From Acidobacteriota bacterium (lineage in GTDB: Bacteria; Acidobacteriota; Thermoanaerobaculia; Gp7-AA8), in NCBI GenBank assembly GCA_003223645.1, contig QHVT01000007.1, forward strand, positions 283,768 through 347,767: 64,000 bases of DNA, read 5' to 3'. Position numbers and translations under genes: made by a program. Every line of letters begins with the position of its first letter. The first letter of the stretch is position 1. Positions 15,465 to 27,700 of the stretch are shown here, in pieces. Under the pieces are notes generated by a model, which saw only the letters and a list, made by a program, of their open reading frames with translations, did not search any database and was not told the DNA's origin.

Positions 15465-16145
15465 ATGAACCTTCGCATCTTCGATTCCGTCGACGAGCTG
15501 ATTCGCGGGACCGCGCGAACGATCGTGCAGCAGGTCGAAGGCCGCGACTCCGCGGTCATCGCGCTGTCGGGCGGCTCGACTCCCAAGCCGCTGTACGAGC
15601 TCCTCGGCGGAACGACGTGGCGCGACGAGTTGGCGAAGTGCGCAATCACGTGGGTAGTCGTCGACGAACGCTACGTGCCGCTCGACGATCCGCAGTCGAA
15701 CGCCGCGATGATTCAGCGGACATTGTTCGCGGACGGCGTTCTTCCGTCGCATCGCTTTCTGCGATTCAAAACCGAACTCAATGATCCCGCACGCACGTGC
15801 GTCGAGTTCGAACGCGAATGGCGCGCGCTCGGAATCGAGAAGCTCGATCTCGTGCTCCTCGGCATCGGCGACGATGGCCACACCGCGTCCCTCTTTCCCG
15901 GCACGCCGGTGCTCGACGTCGAAGATCGCATCGCCGCGGAAGTGTTCGTGCCGCGGCTCGATCAGTGGCGCGTGACGATCACGAAGCCGGTGATCCGCGA
16001 CGCGGCGCTGCGGCTCGTGCTCGCGGCCGGCGAGCCGAAGGCGCGCATCCTGCGCGAAGTCCGCGACGGCGCGGACTATCCGATCGCGCTGGTCACGCGC
16101 GGCGTCGAGACGTGGTGGATGATCGACCGCCCCGCTGCTCCATAA
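15465..16145 (+). CDS. pgl: 6-phosphogluconolactonase (DevB/SOL type)
   Basis: This 226-residue protein of the glucosamine-6-phosphate isomerase / 6-phosphogluconolactonase fold has normal length. Motifs include AVIALSGGSTPKPLYELLG near the N-terminus, VVDERYVPLDDPQSNAAM in the middle, and LLGIGDDGHTASLFPGTP, which carries the catalytic Asp/His region. The enzyme hydrolyses 6-phosphogluconolactone made by Zwf. It lies 169 bp after opcA, with a long hairpin in the gap. A separate promoter is possible. Confidence 0.93.
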   Translation: MNLRIFDSVDELIRGTARTIVQQVEGRDSAVIALSGGSTPKPLYELLGGTTWRDELAKCAITWVVVDERYVPLDDPQSNAAMIQRTLFADGVLPSHRFLRFKTELNDPARTCVEFEREWRALGIEKLDLVLLGIGDDGHTASLFPGTPVLDVEDRIAAEVFVPRLDQWRVTITKPVIRDAALRLVLAAGEPKARILREVRDGADYPIALVTRGVETWWMIDRPAAP

Positions 16146-16161
16146 AGCGCTTTGCGCTATC

Positions 16162-16755
16162 ATGCAGCCGATGTCGGATCCGGCTCCGATTCACCAGCAC
16201 GCGCTCAACAATCTGCGCTACATCCGCGATGCGATGGAGCGCGCGAGCGCGTTCACGTCCATCCCGGGGTGGGGCGGCGTGGCGATCGGCGTGACCGCGA
16301 TCATCGCGACGATCGTGTCGCAGCCGCTGGTCGATCAACGCGAGTGGGTCTACGTCTGGCTCGCCGAAGCAATCGTCGCGGCGCTGATCGCGGCCGTGAC
16401 GATGCTGCGCAAGATGCGGCGCGCGAATGTCTCGTTCGCGAGCGCGCCGGCGCGGCGGTTTTTCATCAGCTACTTCGCGCCGATCTTCGCCGCGGCGGTG
16501 CTCACGTATCTCCTCGCGCGCTACGGCTTCCGCCGCGCGCTGCCGGCGACGTGGCTGCTGCTGTACGGCGCGTCCTTCATCAGCAGCGGCGCGTTCTCGA
16601 TTCGCGTCGTCCCGGTGATGGGCGCCTGTTTCATGGTCCTCGGCGTCGCAACCGTTTTTACGCCGATGGCAATCGCGAACATCCTGTTGGGCGCCGGCTT
16701 CGGCGCGCTGCACATCATCTTCGGATTCATCATCGCAAGGAGTTACGGTGGCTAA
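16162..16755 (+). CDS. Multi-pass membrane protein of unknown function
   Basis: This 197-residue protein has about five hydrophobic spans (GVAIGVTAIIATIVS; VYVWLAEAIVAALIAAVTML; FFISYFAPIFAAAVLTYLLA; LPATWLLLYGASFISSGAFS; GACFMVLGVATVFTPMAIAN, running into a C-terminal stretch). An N-terminal amphipathic helix (NNLRYIRDAMERASAFTSI) precedes them. It has no enzymatic motif. Its 3' end overlaps the GTG start of the next gene by 8 bp, so it is probably translationally coupled to that DNA-binding protein. Pairs of a small membrane protein and a winged-helix regulator are common in Acidobacteriota, but the regulated process is not known. Confidence 0.7.
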   Translation: MQPMSDPAPIHQHALNNLRYIRDAMERASAFTSIPGWGGVAIGVTAIIATIVSQPLVDQREWVYVWLAEAIVAALIAAVTMLRKMRRANVSFASAPARRFFISYFAPIFAAAVLTYLLARYGFRRALPATWLLLYGASFISSGAFSIRVVPVMGACFMVLGVATVFTPMAIANILLGAGFGALHIIFGFIIARSYGG

Positions 16756-17104
16756 GACAGCAACGGCACGCAAGCTCACGGAAGCAAGACAACCTGTCGA
16801 GACGACGAAGATCCCCGACTTCGATCGCGTGATTCACGAGAAGACGCGGCTGGCCATCGTCAGCGCGCTGGCGGTGAATCAGACGCTCACGTTCAACGAG
16901 CTGAAGGCGATCCTGAAGACGACCGACGGCAACATCAGCGTGCACGCGCGCAAGCTCGAAGAGGCGGGATACCTGTCGCTGAAGAAATCATTCGAGGGAC
17001 GCATGCCGCGCACCGAGTACACGCTCACCGCGGCCGGCCGTCGCGCGCTGGAAAAGTACCTCGCACACATGGAAGCGCTGATCAAAGTCGCGCGCGGCGC
17101 GTAG
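16748..17104 (+). CDS. Winged-helix DNA-binding protein (HTH_27/MarR-like)
   Basis: This 118-residue protein has one winged-helix domain. Helices include IHEKTRLAIVSALAV and TFNELKAILKTTDGNISVHA, the recognition helix is NISVHARKLEEAGYL, and the wing is FEGRMPRTEYTLTAAGRRAL, followed by a C-terminal dimer helix. This is the arrangement of small single-domain repressors (PF13601-like). The GTG start at 16748 overlaps the upstream membrane-protein gene by 8 bp. It may regulate its own operon, but no operator could be identified. Confidence 0.85.
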   Translation: MAKTATARKLTEARQPVETTKIPDFDRVIHEKTRLAIVSALAVNQTLTFNELKAILKTTDGNISVHARKLEEAGYLSLKKSFEGRMPRTEYTLTAAGRRALEKYLAHMEALIKVARGA

Positions 17105-17190
17105 CACAGCTTTCCATCCTGTCCCCGGTGTAGCACAGGCTTTCCAGCCTGTGCCCTGGGAGGCAGCCCAAAAAGCCTGCCCCACCCCGA
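17105..17190. repeat. GCACAGGCTTTCCAGCCTGTGC-type intergenic repeat
   Basis: A near-perfect 22-bp palindrome (the GCACAGG...CCTGTGC stem around CTTTCCAG) occurs once intact and once decayed (GCACAGCTTTCCATCCTGTCC). An AGGCAGCC...AGCCTGCC unit follows. Longer relatives lie at 50978-51055 and 58560-58633. It separates the converging winged-helix gene and giant gene 1 and is a plausible bidirectional terminator. It also belongs to a dispersed repeat family seen in many environmental genomes. Confidence 0.7.
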
Positions 17191-17192
17191 CC

Positions 17193-18760
17193 TCACTGTG
17201 CCTCCACATAAGTCGGATCATTGGTCTGCAGATCGATGACGCTCGCGAACGCTGTTGCGCGCCCCTGACCGCTGACCGCTCGTACGCTGATGCGCGCGTT
17301 GTAGGTGTCGCCGAGGCCGAGTCCGGAGAGGAGAGAGTTCATCTGGCGGTATTCGTTCGCGGCGAGATCGACTTCGATCACTGCAGCGAACTTCGCGTCT
17401 GGAGGCGTCACCGTCACTTCGAGTTTCACCGGCTTGCCCGTGACTTCGACGACGCCGACGTTCGAGCGCATGCGCGGCGACTCTTCGATCTGCAGCAGTT
17501 GTAGCGGGCGGGTGCCGACGGCGACGGCCTGTTGCGGCGTGACCGCGTTGACGAATTGGCCGTAGGTGCCCTTCGTGGTCTGGTTGTACGTGCGCGCCGT
17601 GGCGATGATGCGCGATGCGGTCGCGGTGGAGAGCTGCAGCGCGCCGCCGTCGTTGGTGACGCCGAAGAAGCTGGGCAGAATCTTGTCGAGCTGCTTCACT
17701 TCTCCCGGCGCGAGCGTGAGCGGCTGCACTTTCGGCTCGCCGCCGCTCTGCGAGTAGAACGATGCCGTCACGTCCACCGGCTCGGTGCCGGCGTTGAAGA
17801 CGCGCACATCGCTCTGCCAATCGGCGAAGCCGCTGCGGATGTCGGCGACTCCGGGGATGACCCACTTCGTATTGCCGGTTGCTCCGAGCGCAACCGGCGT
17901 GACGAGGACGGCGTCGCTGGTCTCGTTGTCGAGGACCGATGCGTATGCGGTGACTTTGCCGCTCGGTGACGTGACCTGTACTTCGATGCGTCCGTCTTCG
18001 AGCGTGATGCCGCGCTCGAAGAGGAACGAGTTGAGCTGCGTGTGTTGTCCGCCGTTGAGGTGTTGCGTGAAGGACGTAATTTGCTGTCCGTTGCCGCCGA
18101 AGACCTTGATCAACAAGTCGGCGGGATTGCCGGAGCCTTCGACGAGGCCGAGGTTGGAGCGCGTCTTCGCGTTCTGCGCGATTTGCTGGAGCGAGAGGAC
18201 CGTCGATTTGTCGGCAAAGTTCGCGTACGGGACGGCGGGCACGTACTGACCGAACGTGCCGTTCGGCGTGACGTTGAACGTGCGCGACGACGCGAAGCTG
18301 ACGAGGTTCGCCAGCGGACCGAAGGCGGCGCTCGACGTTGAAGACGAAGTCGACGTGAGCGGCTTGATCTGCAGGACGCCGACGGCGTTCGACGTTCCGG
18401 TGCCGAAGAAGCTGCGGAGGATGTCGTCGAGTGCGATCGTGCGTCCCGGCTCGATCGAGAACGTGGTCTGTGCGCCTTTCGTGATTCCGCTGTCGCCGCT
18501 GGGGATGAACGTGAGCTGGTACTTGATGAGTTGCGCCGAAGTGTTGGCGACGCGGACGTCGGATTGGAAGTGGGCGTTGATGCCGTCGGCGTTGGCGACT
18601 GCGGGGATGATCATCGTATCGGGCGACGGCGTGTTTGCGGGCGTCGATTGCACCGGTGTGACCAGGTTGATGTTGATCGACGGGTTGATGCTCGTCGTCG
18701 CGTTGCTGGCGATGCGCGACGCTGCGCTATTCAGAATGATGCGAATGGCGCCGCTGTGCG
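17193..18760. repeat. 3' homology block shared with giant gene 2 (copy A)
   Basis: The last 1.5 kb or so of giant gene 1 matches 37017-38590 in the same orientation, base for base over long stretches (for example 18376-18460 against 38200-38284). Most differences are synonymous. The encoded C-termini differ at only a few percent of residues over their last 450 residues or so, while the rest of the two proteins is unrelated in order. Recent duplication or gene conversion is implied. Confidence 0.85.
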
Positions 18761-21700
18761 TGCCCACGCCGAGGAGCTCCGGATTCGCGGTGACGCTGAG
18801 AGTGGTGCCGGCGGGTGCCACGACGCCGGAGCTCGGAGAGACGCTGAGCCACGGTTCGGTCGGAGTCGCGGTGAAGGTCTGGCCCGCGAATTCGGGTCCG
18901 AGATGGATCGTGTAGTGCACGGGCGTCGGATCGGAGAGCGGAACGCTGCCGGTCGTGAGCTGCTGTTGCGGCAGGACGAAGATCGCGGCGGTTGGTCCGT
19001 ACGGGCCGACCGCCGGCGCCGGCGTGCAGCGCGCGTCGACTGCGCGGACGCGCGCGTAGACGCCGAGGGGCGCGTTGCCGTTGTTCGTGCGCGTCACGGA
19101 ATGCGATGTCGCGCCGGTGGTGATCAGTTCCGCGCTGTTGAAGTCGGCCGCTGGCGCGATTTGCAGCTCGTAGCCGGTGGCGCCGGCGATCTCGCCCCAC
19201 TGCAGGAGGAACGGCACGCCGCTGGAGATTTCGCCGGGTGTTGCAATGACGGGCGAGCCGAGAGGAGAGCATGGCTCCGGTGGCGTGACGATCTCGAGGC
19301 GCTGTTCGTCGGAGTCGAGCGGCGAGCAGTTCTGCGCGAAGGACGCCCGTACGAACCAGCGCACGCTTCCCGGTGCCAGGTTGACGTTTGCGAGTGAGCT
19401 TTCCGTCGTCGAGCCGGCAAGCGCCGGCGCGCCGTTGCCGCGGATCACGTACAACTCGAAGTGCGTCGCGCCGGCGGGCGAGGTCCAGTCGAAGTCGACC
19501 GGTGAGGTCGCGGTCGATCCGTCGAGCGGCGCGATCGCGATTGGGCGGTGACCGTTCGCGCACTCCGCGGGCGGCGTGTAATTGAAGGTTGCGCTCTGCG
19601 ACGGGCGCGGCGAACAGCCGTCGATGTTCGCGACGACGCTCCACGTCAGATCGCCCGGCGGCACGGAGTGCGCGAGCGACGTCGTCGTCGCGTTCGTGCT
19701 GCCGATGAGCACCGGCGTTCCGTTTGCGGTCGCGAGGTAGACGTCGTAGCCGGCGGCATTCGGCACGCCGTTCCACTGGAACGTGATGTTCGCGCTCGAG
19801 AACGACGCACCGTTCGCGGGAGAGATCAGTGCCGGCGGCGTGGTGGGGCAGGTGACGTTGGCGACGACGTTCGTCGTCACGAACGCGGAGTTGTTCGACG
19901 GATTCGGATCGAAGAGCGGCCCGGTGACGACGACGTTGTTCGTGATCGTGCCGGACTGCTGCGGCGCGGTGGCGTTGAGGAGGATCGTGTTGCTGCTGTT
20001 AGCGGCGAGAGTCCCGCTGCAGTTGATCTGTTCGTTGGCGTTGCTGCAGCTCCACGAGCCGGCGTCGATCGAGTTGATGGTGATGCCATTCGGCAGACCG
20101 TCAACCAGTTGACCGGTTGCAGGGAGGGGGCCGTTGTTGGTGACGACGATCGTGTAGACGAACGACGCGCCGGCGGGAACGCTCGACGGCGCGCTCTTCG
20201 TGACGGCGAGGTCGGCCTGCTGCGACTGCGGCGTGCCGATCGAGACCTGCGCGTTGCCGTTGGACGAGCAGCCGCTGAATGTCACCGTGACATCGAGATC
20301 GACAGTACCGTTCACGCCGGCGCTGAAGAGGATGTTGTTCGTTCCCGCGCCGCTGGTAATCGTCCCGTTCGTGATCGACCAGCTGTACGTCGCGCCGACG
20401 CCCGCGTTCGGGACACTCGCGGCGTTGTTGCTCGACGACGGATCGACTTGCGACGGCGCGGTGATCGTGGCGTCGGGCGAAGGCGTGGTGGTCACGGTGT
20501 GCGTGGCGGTCGCGCTGCAGCTCGCGCCGTCGGTGACGATGACGCTGTAGGTCGCGCTCGCGGCAACTTGCGTCATGGCAAGGAAGCGCGTCGTGGCGCC
20601 GGTGTTCCACTGATAGGTCGCGTGGCTGCCGGCGTCGAGCGTGAACGTCGTGTTCGCGCAGACGTTCGTCGGTCCGGTGATGACGGCGGTCGGCGGCGGG
20701 GTGATCGGAATCGTCTGCGACCCATTCGCCGTGCAGGCGCCGGTCGTGACGGTGACGCCGAGGACGACCGAGCCGCTGGCGTTCGCGGAGAACGTGATCG
20801 CGCGCGTGTTCTGTCCCGCGGTGATCGTGCCGCCGCTGATGGTCCAGACGTAGGACGTCGCGCCCGGCGGAACGGACGCGCTGTTGCCGGTCGACGAGGC
20901 GCAGACAGCAGCCGGCGCGGTGATCGTTGCGGCCGGCGCGCCGCTGACGGTGACGGTATGCGTGTCGCTGCCGCTGCAGCCGGCGCCGTTGGTGACGGTG
21001 ACGCTGTACGTCGTCGTCGACGACGGCGTGACGGTGATGGTCTGCGTCGTGGCGCCGGTGTTCCAGAGATACGACGCGAACACGCCGGCGTCGAGTGTGA
21101 CGGGCGAAGCGGCGCACGTCGCGGCCGGTCCCGTGATCGTCGGCGTCGGCGCGGGATTGACGTTGATCGTCGCGCTACCGGACGACGTGCCGCTGCACGA
21201 TGCGTCGCTGAGCGACGTGATCGTGTACGTGATCGTCGACGACGGCGAGACCGAGCGGCTCGCCGTGGTTCCGCTGCTGACGACTTGCGTGAAGCCGTCG
21301 GACCAGGTGATGTTCCACGGCGCGCTGCCGGTGAGCGACGCGCTGATCGACGCGGAGTTGCCCGCGCAGATCGAAGTGCTGCCGCTGACGCTCGCTGTCG
21401 GCGCGGGGTTCACACTGACGAATGTGACGCCGCTGCCGGTGCCGCTGCAGAACGCGTCGGTGATCGTGGTGACGTTGTAGTTCGTGCCCGACGCCGGTGA
21501 GACGCTGCGCGTTGCGGTGGTGCCGGAGCTGACCACCTGCGTGAAGCCGTCCGACCAGGTGAGGTTGAACGGCGCGGTGCCGGTGAGCGCGGCGCTGATG
21601 GTCGTGGAGCCGCCGGCGCAGATTGTCGCGGTGCCGCTCGACGTCGCGGTCGGCGTCGGACGGATCGTCACGTTCTGCGATCCGTTGGCGGAGCATCCGT

Positions 21701-24700
21701 TGAGCGCGACGGTAACGTTGAGCGTGACAGCGCCGGACGAGCCGGCGTCGAACGTGATCGCGTTCGTGCCGAGGCCGCCGGTGATCGTGCCGTTGGTGAT
21801 CGACCAGGCGTAGGTCGCGCCGGCGGTCGCGGCGACGCTGGCGTTGTTGCCGGTGGAGAAGGGGCAGACGCCGGACGGCGCACCGATCGTGGCCGGAGGC
21901 GGCGTGCAATTCACAGCGATCACGGACGCGGAGAATTCGGACGTGCCGTCGGACGGCGACGTGCAGTTCGTGCCGGCGAAGCTCGTCGCCGTGGCGACGA
22001 TCGGCGTGCCGTTGGTGATGCTGCCCTGCCCGAAGGTCAGAGTCTGGTTCACGAGCGAGCGGGTGTTGAAGTAGCAGCCGTAGCCGAGGAACTGCAGGCC
22101 TTCGCCGGAAGACTCGGCTTTGTAGAACTCGACCTTGAGGCTGTTCGTCGCGAGCACGCTCGAGGAGTCGACGGAGAAGTCGAGGAAGAGCGTGCCGCCG
22201 CCGAGGATGGCGCTGTTGATGACCGGCTTGTTCTGGAGATTGTTCGCGCCCGCGTCGGAATCGCCGGCGTCGTTCGCGGTCGGTCCGTCGTTGCCGAGGT
22301 CGATGCCGAGCCCGCCGTTGTCATGCGTGGAGTTCTCGATCAAGCGCACGCCGGTCGCCGTCGCCGTGACGACGATGCCGTTGCCGGAGAAGTCGCCGAT
22401 CTCGAGCGCCTTGAGGATGCTCTGGCCGGCGCTGAAGGTGAGGCCGTTGCACACGCCGCAGGAAATGCCGTCGAGGTGAATGAGCGGCGTCGTGGTGTAG
22501 CCGGGCTGCGTCGTGCCGTCGATCGTGACCGTGGCGGTGATCGCCGGCAGCGCGGATATCAGGGCGATCTGCTGGAGCGGCGAGACATTGAAGTTGATGG
22601 CGCAGATCGCGCTGCAGACGCCGGAGTTGGCGTCGAGGATGGCCTGCCGCAGCGAGCCGTTGCCGCTGTCGGCGGACGTCGTGACGGTGAGCGCGTTCGA
22701 GCCCGTCACGCTCACGGTTGCGGACGCGGTGTCGTTCGCGGAATTCGGATCGCCTTCGCCCGCGCTCTTCGTGACGGTGTTGATCCATGTGCCGCCCTGC
22801 GTCGCCGTCGCGACGATCGTGATCGTGACCGTCGCGCCGTTCGGCATCGCGCCGATGCTGCAGCTCACGTTCGTGCCGGTCGTGCAGGTGCCCTGCGTCG
22901 AGACGGCCGATGTTGCGGTCTGTCCCGGCGGCAGCGGATCGCTGACGACGACGCCGCTCGCGGGCGAAGGACCGTTGTTGGTAACGGTGACTGTGTAAGT
23001 GACGCTGCCGTTCAGCGCGACCGTTCCCACGCTCGGAGACTTCGTCAGCGCGAGGTCGGCAGATGCGGCGTTCACGGTCGTGACGGCGGAGCTGCTGTCG
23101 TCGCCGGCGGTGGAGTCGTTTGTCGCAGTGATCGTAGCGGTGTTGTTCAGTGACGTGGGCGATGCCGGCGCGGTGACGTTGAACGTGATGTTCGACGTCG
23201 TCACGGCGAAGGACGACGCGGTGCACACGATACTGGGCGGTGCGCTGCAGCTGAATCCGGGCGCGGTGGTCGAGTTCCACGTGAGTCCCGCGGGGAGCGT
23301 GTCGGAAACGCTCACGTTCTCGGCGGAGTACGGGCCGACGTTCTTCACCTGCAGCGTGTAGGTGAACGTCTGTCCCGCGGAGACGCTGGCCGGCGCGGAC
23401 TTCGTGATCGAGAGCGCGGCCTGTCCCTGCGTCACGATCGTCGCCGCGGAGAACTCGGAGGTGCCGTCTTTGATCGTCGTGCAGGTGTTGTCGGTGAAGC
23501 TCGTCGCGGTGACGACGATCTTGTTGCCGGCGCTGACGCCGGCGACCGTCATGTTGAATGCGCTGTTGGAGAACGTCGGGCCGAGACATGCGGTCGTGCC
23601 GAGGAAGGTGAGGCCTTGTTCCGGCGACGACGTGTCGGCTTTGAAGAGCTCGAACTTGAGACCGAGCGACGGGCTCGAGCCGCTGGAGTCGATGGTGAGT
23701 TTGAAGTCGAGTGACGTGCCGCCGCTGATCGTCGCCGAGTTGATGACCGGGAAGTTCTGCAGGTTGTTCGGACCGGTGTCGCTGTCCGTCGCGTCGTTTG
23801 CGGTGATGCCGTTGTTGGCGAGGTCGATGCCGATCGACGTGTTCTGCGCCATCGCGTTCGAGCTGATGCGATTGCCGATGCTGGAGGTTCCGGTGATCAC
23901 CACGCCTTTGTTGTTGAAGGCGATCTTGTTGGGTGAGCTGGAGCTGCCGACGATGTTGTTCGTGGCGCTGCTGACGATCGAGACGCCGGGGCCGCTGTTG
24001 GAGATCGCGGCGTTGGCCGCGGCATTGAGTCCGATGAAGTTCGAGCCGATGAAGTTTCCGGACGTGCCGGCGTCGGAGACGAGGACGCCGCCGAGCGTGT
24101 TGCCGGAGAGGAGGTTCATCGCGCCGGCGACGCTGCCGCCGATGGTGTTGTTGGTCGCACTGCTGAAGACGTCGACGCCGTACCAGCCGTTGGCGATGGC
24201 GAACGAGCCGGTGACGTCGGTGCCGATGTAGTTGCCGGAGATCGCGTTCGAGGACGTGTTCGCGTCGCGGACAGCCACGGCGTCCTGGAGGTTGCCGGAG
24301 ATGATGTTGCGCGCGTTCGCGGCGGTGCCGCCGACGGTGTTGCTTTGCGCGCCGCCCCAGATGCCGATGCCGGCCCAGCTGTTGCCCATCCCCGCGTTGC
24401 CGGAGAAATTCGTACCGATGTAGTTGCCCTGGACGATGTTGTTGTTGGTGTTGCTGTTGAAGAGGGCCAGGCCCTGGCGGCCGTTGCCGGAAATGATGTT
24501 GCGCGCGTTGGCGGTCGTGCCGCCGACGGTGTTGCTCTGCGCGCCGTCGCCGATCGAGACGCCGATGAATGCATTCGCCAGCGCGGCGGTGCCGGCGGCG
24601 TTGAGGCCGATGACGTTGCCCTGCACGAAGTTGCCGTTCGTGCCGCTGCCGTCGATCCGGACGCCATCGGCGGCGTTGCCGGAGATCAGGTTCCCCGCGC

Positions 24701-27700
24701 CCGCGGACGTGCCGCCGACGAAGTTGCCGGTGGCGCTCCCTTCGATGTTCACGCCGGAGTAGCCGCCGACAGCGAGTGCTCCGCTGACGTCGGTGCCGAT
24801 GTAGTTGCCCTGGATCGAGTTGCCGCTGGCGCTGGACCAGATGTTGACGTTCGGCGAGTCGTTGCCGGAGATGATGTTGCGCGCACTCGTCGACGTGCCG
24901 CCGATGATGTTGTTGTTCGCGCCCTCGATGTTGACGCCGTTGAAGCCGTTGCCGAGATCGGCGGCGCCGGTGACGTCGGTGCCGATGTAGTTGCCGATCA
25001 CGCTGTTGCTCGACGCGCTCCCTTCGATGCTGATGCCGGAGGTCGTGTTGCCGGAGATCAGATTGCGGTCGGTGGCGGTGAGGCCGCCGATGGTGTTGTT
25101 CGTGGCGGCGGCGGTGTCGAGGACGATGCCGGCGCGGTTCGCGCTCGCGGCGGTGCCGGCGGCGTTCGTGCCGATGTAGCTCGACTTGACGCTGTTGTTC
25201 GCGCTGGTGATGTAGATGCCGTAACCATAGGGGAAGGCGGCGGTGAAGTTGCGGAGGACGAGTCCTTTGATCGTCGCGCCGCCGCCGGCGAGGACGAGTC
25301 CGCGCGAGGTGGCGCCGGCGCTCGTGCCGCTGATCTCGATGAGCGGCGTGCCGCTGTAGCCGGGCTGCGTCGTGCCGTCGATCGTGACGTTCGCGGCGGT
25401 GATGTTCGCGAACTGCGACGACGGCGTGATCGTCTGCACTCCCGAGCCGATCTGGAACTTGATCGTGCAGGGGGAGACGCATGCGCCGCTGTTGGCCTGC
25501 GCGATGGCGTCGCGCAGCGAGCCGGTGCCGCTGTCGTTCGTGTTCGTGACGGCGATGCCGGGCGTGACGGTGAAGCTGCCGGCGCTGTTGGTGGTGCCGA
25601 TGCCGTTGGTGACGGAGAGGACGCCGCTCGCCGCGCTGCTCGGAACCGTCGCGGTGACGGTGGAGTCATTCACCGCCGTGAACGACGCGGCGAGGCCGTT
25701 GAACTTCACCTGCGTCGTGCCGGTGAAGTTCGCGCCGCTGATCGTGACGACCGTTCCGACCGGACCGCTCGACGGAGTGAAGCCGGTGATCGTCGGCGCG
25801 GAGCTCGGATTGATCGTCGTCGTTTCGGTGTCGCTGTTGAGATGTCCGGCGGTGACGTTGTCGGGATCGGGCTGCGTCGCGGAGATCGACGCGGTCAGTG
25901 TGTTCGTGCCTGCGACGCCCGGCGTCACGGTGACGGTGACGGAGTAGCTCGAGCCTGACGGATAGTCCGCCCACGAGCAGGTGAGCACACCGCCCGAAGG
26001 AGAGCCGCACGTACCGCCGGCGCCCGTCGGCGTCGCGGAGACGAAGCCCGAGGATGCCGGGAGTGTGATCGTCAGCTGTGCATTCGTCGCCTTCGACGTC
26101 GAGTAGTTGAAGAGATTGATGAAGTACTGCACGTTGCCCGCGCCGAGCGTGCTCGGATCGGGCGAGTCGGTGATACCGGTGACGGCGAGATCGATCTGGC
26201 TGTTGACGATCGTTTGCTCGGTGTCGCTGTTGAGATGACCGGCGGTCACGTTGTCGGGATCGGGCTGATCCGCGGCGATCGATGCGCTCAGCGTGTTCGT
26301 GCCGGCGACTCCCGGCGTGACGGTCACGGTTACGGAGAAACTGGAGCCCGATGGATAGTCGGCCCACGAGCACGTCAGCACGCCACCGGAGGGAGAGCCG
26401 CATGTTCCGCCGGCACCGGTCGGAGTCGCGGAGACGAATGTCGACGACGCGGGCAGCGTGATCGTGAGCTGTGCGTTGGTCGCCTTCGACGTCGAGTAGT
26501 TGAAGAGGTTGATGAAGTACTGCACGTTGCCGGTGCCGAGGGTGATGTCGGTCGGCGAGTCGCTGATCCCGGTGACGGCGAGATCGATCTGGCTGTTGAC
26601 GGTCGTTTGCTCGGTGTCGCTGTTGAGATGACCCGCGGTCACGTTGTCGGGATCGGGTTGGTCCGCGGCGATCGACGCGCTCAGCGTGTTCGTGCCGGCA
26701 ACTCCGGGCGTCACGGTGACGGTGACGGAGAAACTGGAGCCCGATGGATAGTCGGCCCACGAGCAAGTCAGCACGCCTCCGGAGGGAGAGCCGCATGTGC
26801 CGCCGGTGCCGGTCGGAGTCGCGGAGACGAACGTCGACGACGCAGGCAGCGTGATTGTGAGCTGCGCGTTCGTTGCCTTCGACGTCGAGTAGTTGAAGAG
26901 GTTGATGAAGTACTGGACGTTGCCGGTGCCGAGGGTGATGTCGGTCGGCGAGTCGCTGATCCCGGTGACGGCGAGATCGATCTGGCTGTTGACGGGGACG
27001 GTTCCGCTGCCGTTGTTGTTCGTCGCGTTGGGGTCGGGGTCGGCCGCGGAGATGCCGGCAACCCCCGGAGTCACGGTGACGGTGACGGAGAAACTCGAGC
27101 CCGATGGATAGTCGGCCCACGAGCAAGTGAGCACGCCTCCGGAAGGCGAGCCGCATGTTCCGCCGGCGCCGGTCGGAGTCGCGGAGACGAATGTCGACGA
27201 CGCAGGGAGCGTGATTGTGAGCTGTGCGTTGGTCGCCTTCGACGTCGAGTAGTTGAAGAGGTTGATGAAGTACTGGACGTTGCCGGTGCCGAGGGTGATG
27301 TCGGTCGGCGAGTCGCTGATACCGGTGACGGCGAGATCGATCTGGCTGTTGACGGGGACGGTTCCGCTGCCGTTGTTGTTCGTCGCGTTGGGGTCGGGGT
27401 CGGCCGCGGAGATGCTCGCGGTCAGCGTGTTCGCGCCCGCGGTTCCGGGCGTCACGACGATGGTCGCGGTGTAGCTTGAGCCGACCGGGTATGACGCCCA
27501 GTTGCACGTGACGACGCCCAACGATTGGCCGCACGTCGTGAGGGTGGCGGTGGCGGAGACGAAGGTCGACCCGGCAGGGAGGTTCGCGGTAAAGGCGGCG
27601 CTGGTGCCGGGGTCGGGCCCGAAGTTGTACAGGTTGACGAAGTACGTGATGTCGCCCGTATCGAGCGTGATGCTGCCCGGCGAGACGCTGGTGCTGGTGA

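Noticed and set aside
22321..25482. 1053-residue Arg/His-rich frame within giant gene 1
   Set aside because: It is the alternate frame of the beta-helix repeats, with no start context and no recognisable fold.
26101..27260. Regular direct repeats that could suggest a CRISPR array
   Set aside because: Units are 360-393 bp, in frame and translated; there are no short repeats with unique spacers and no cas genes.
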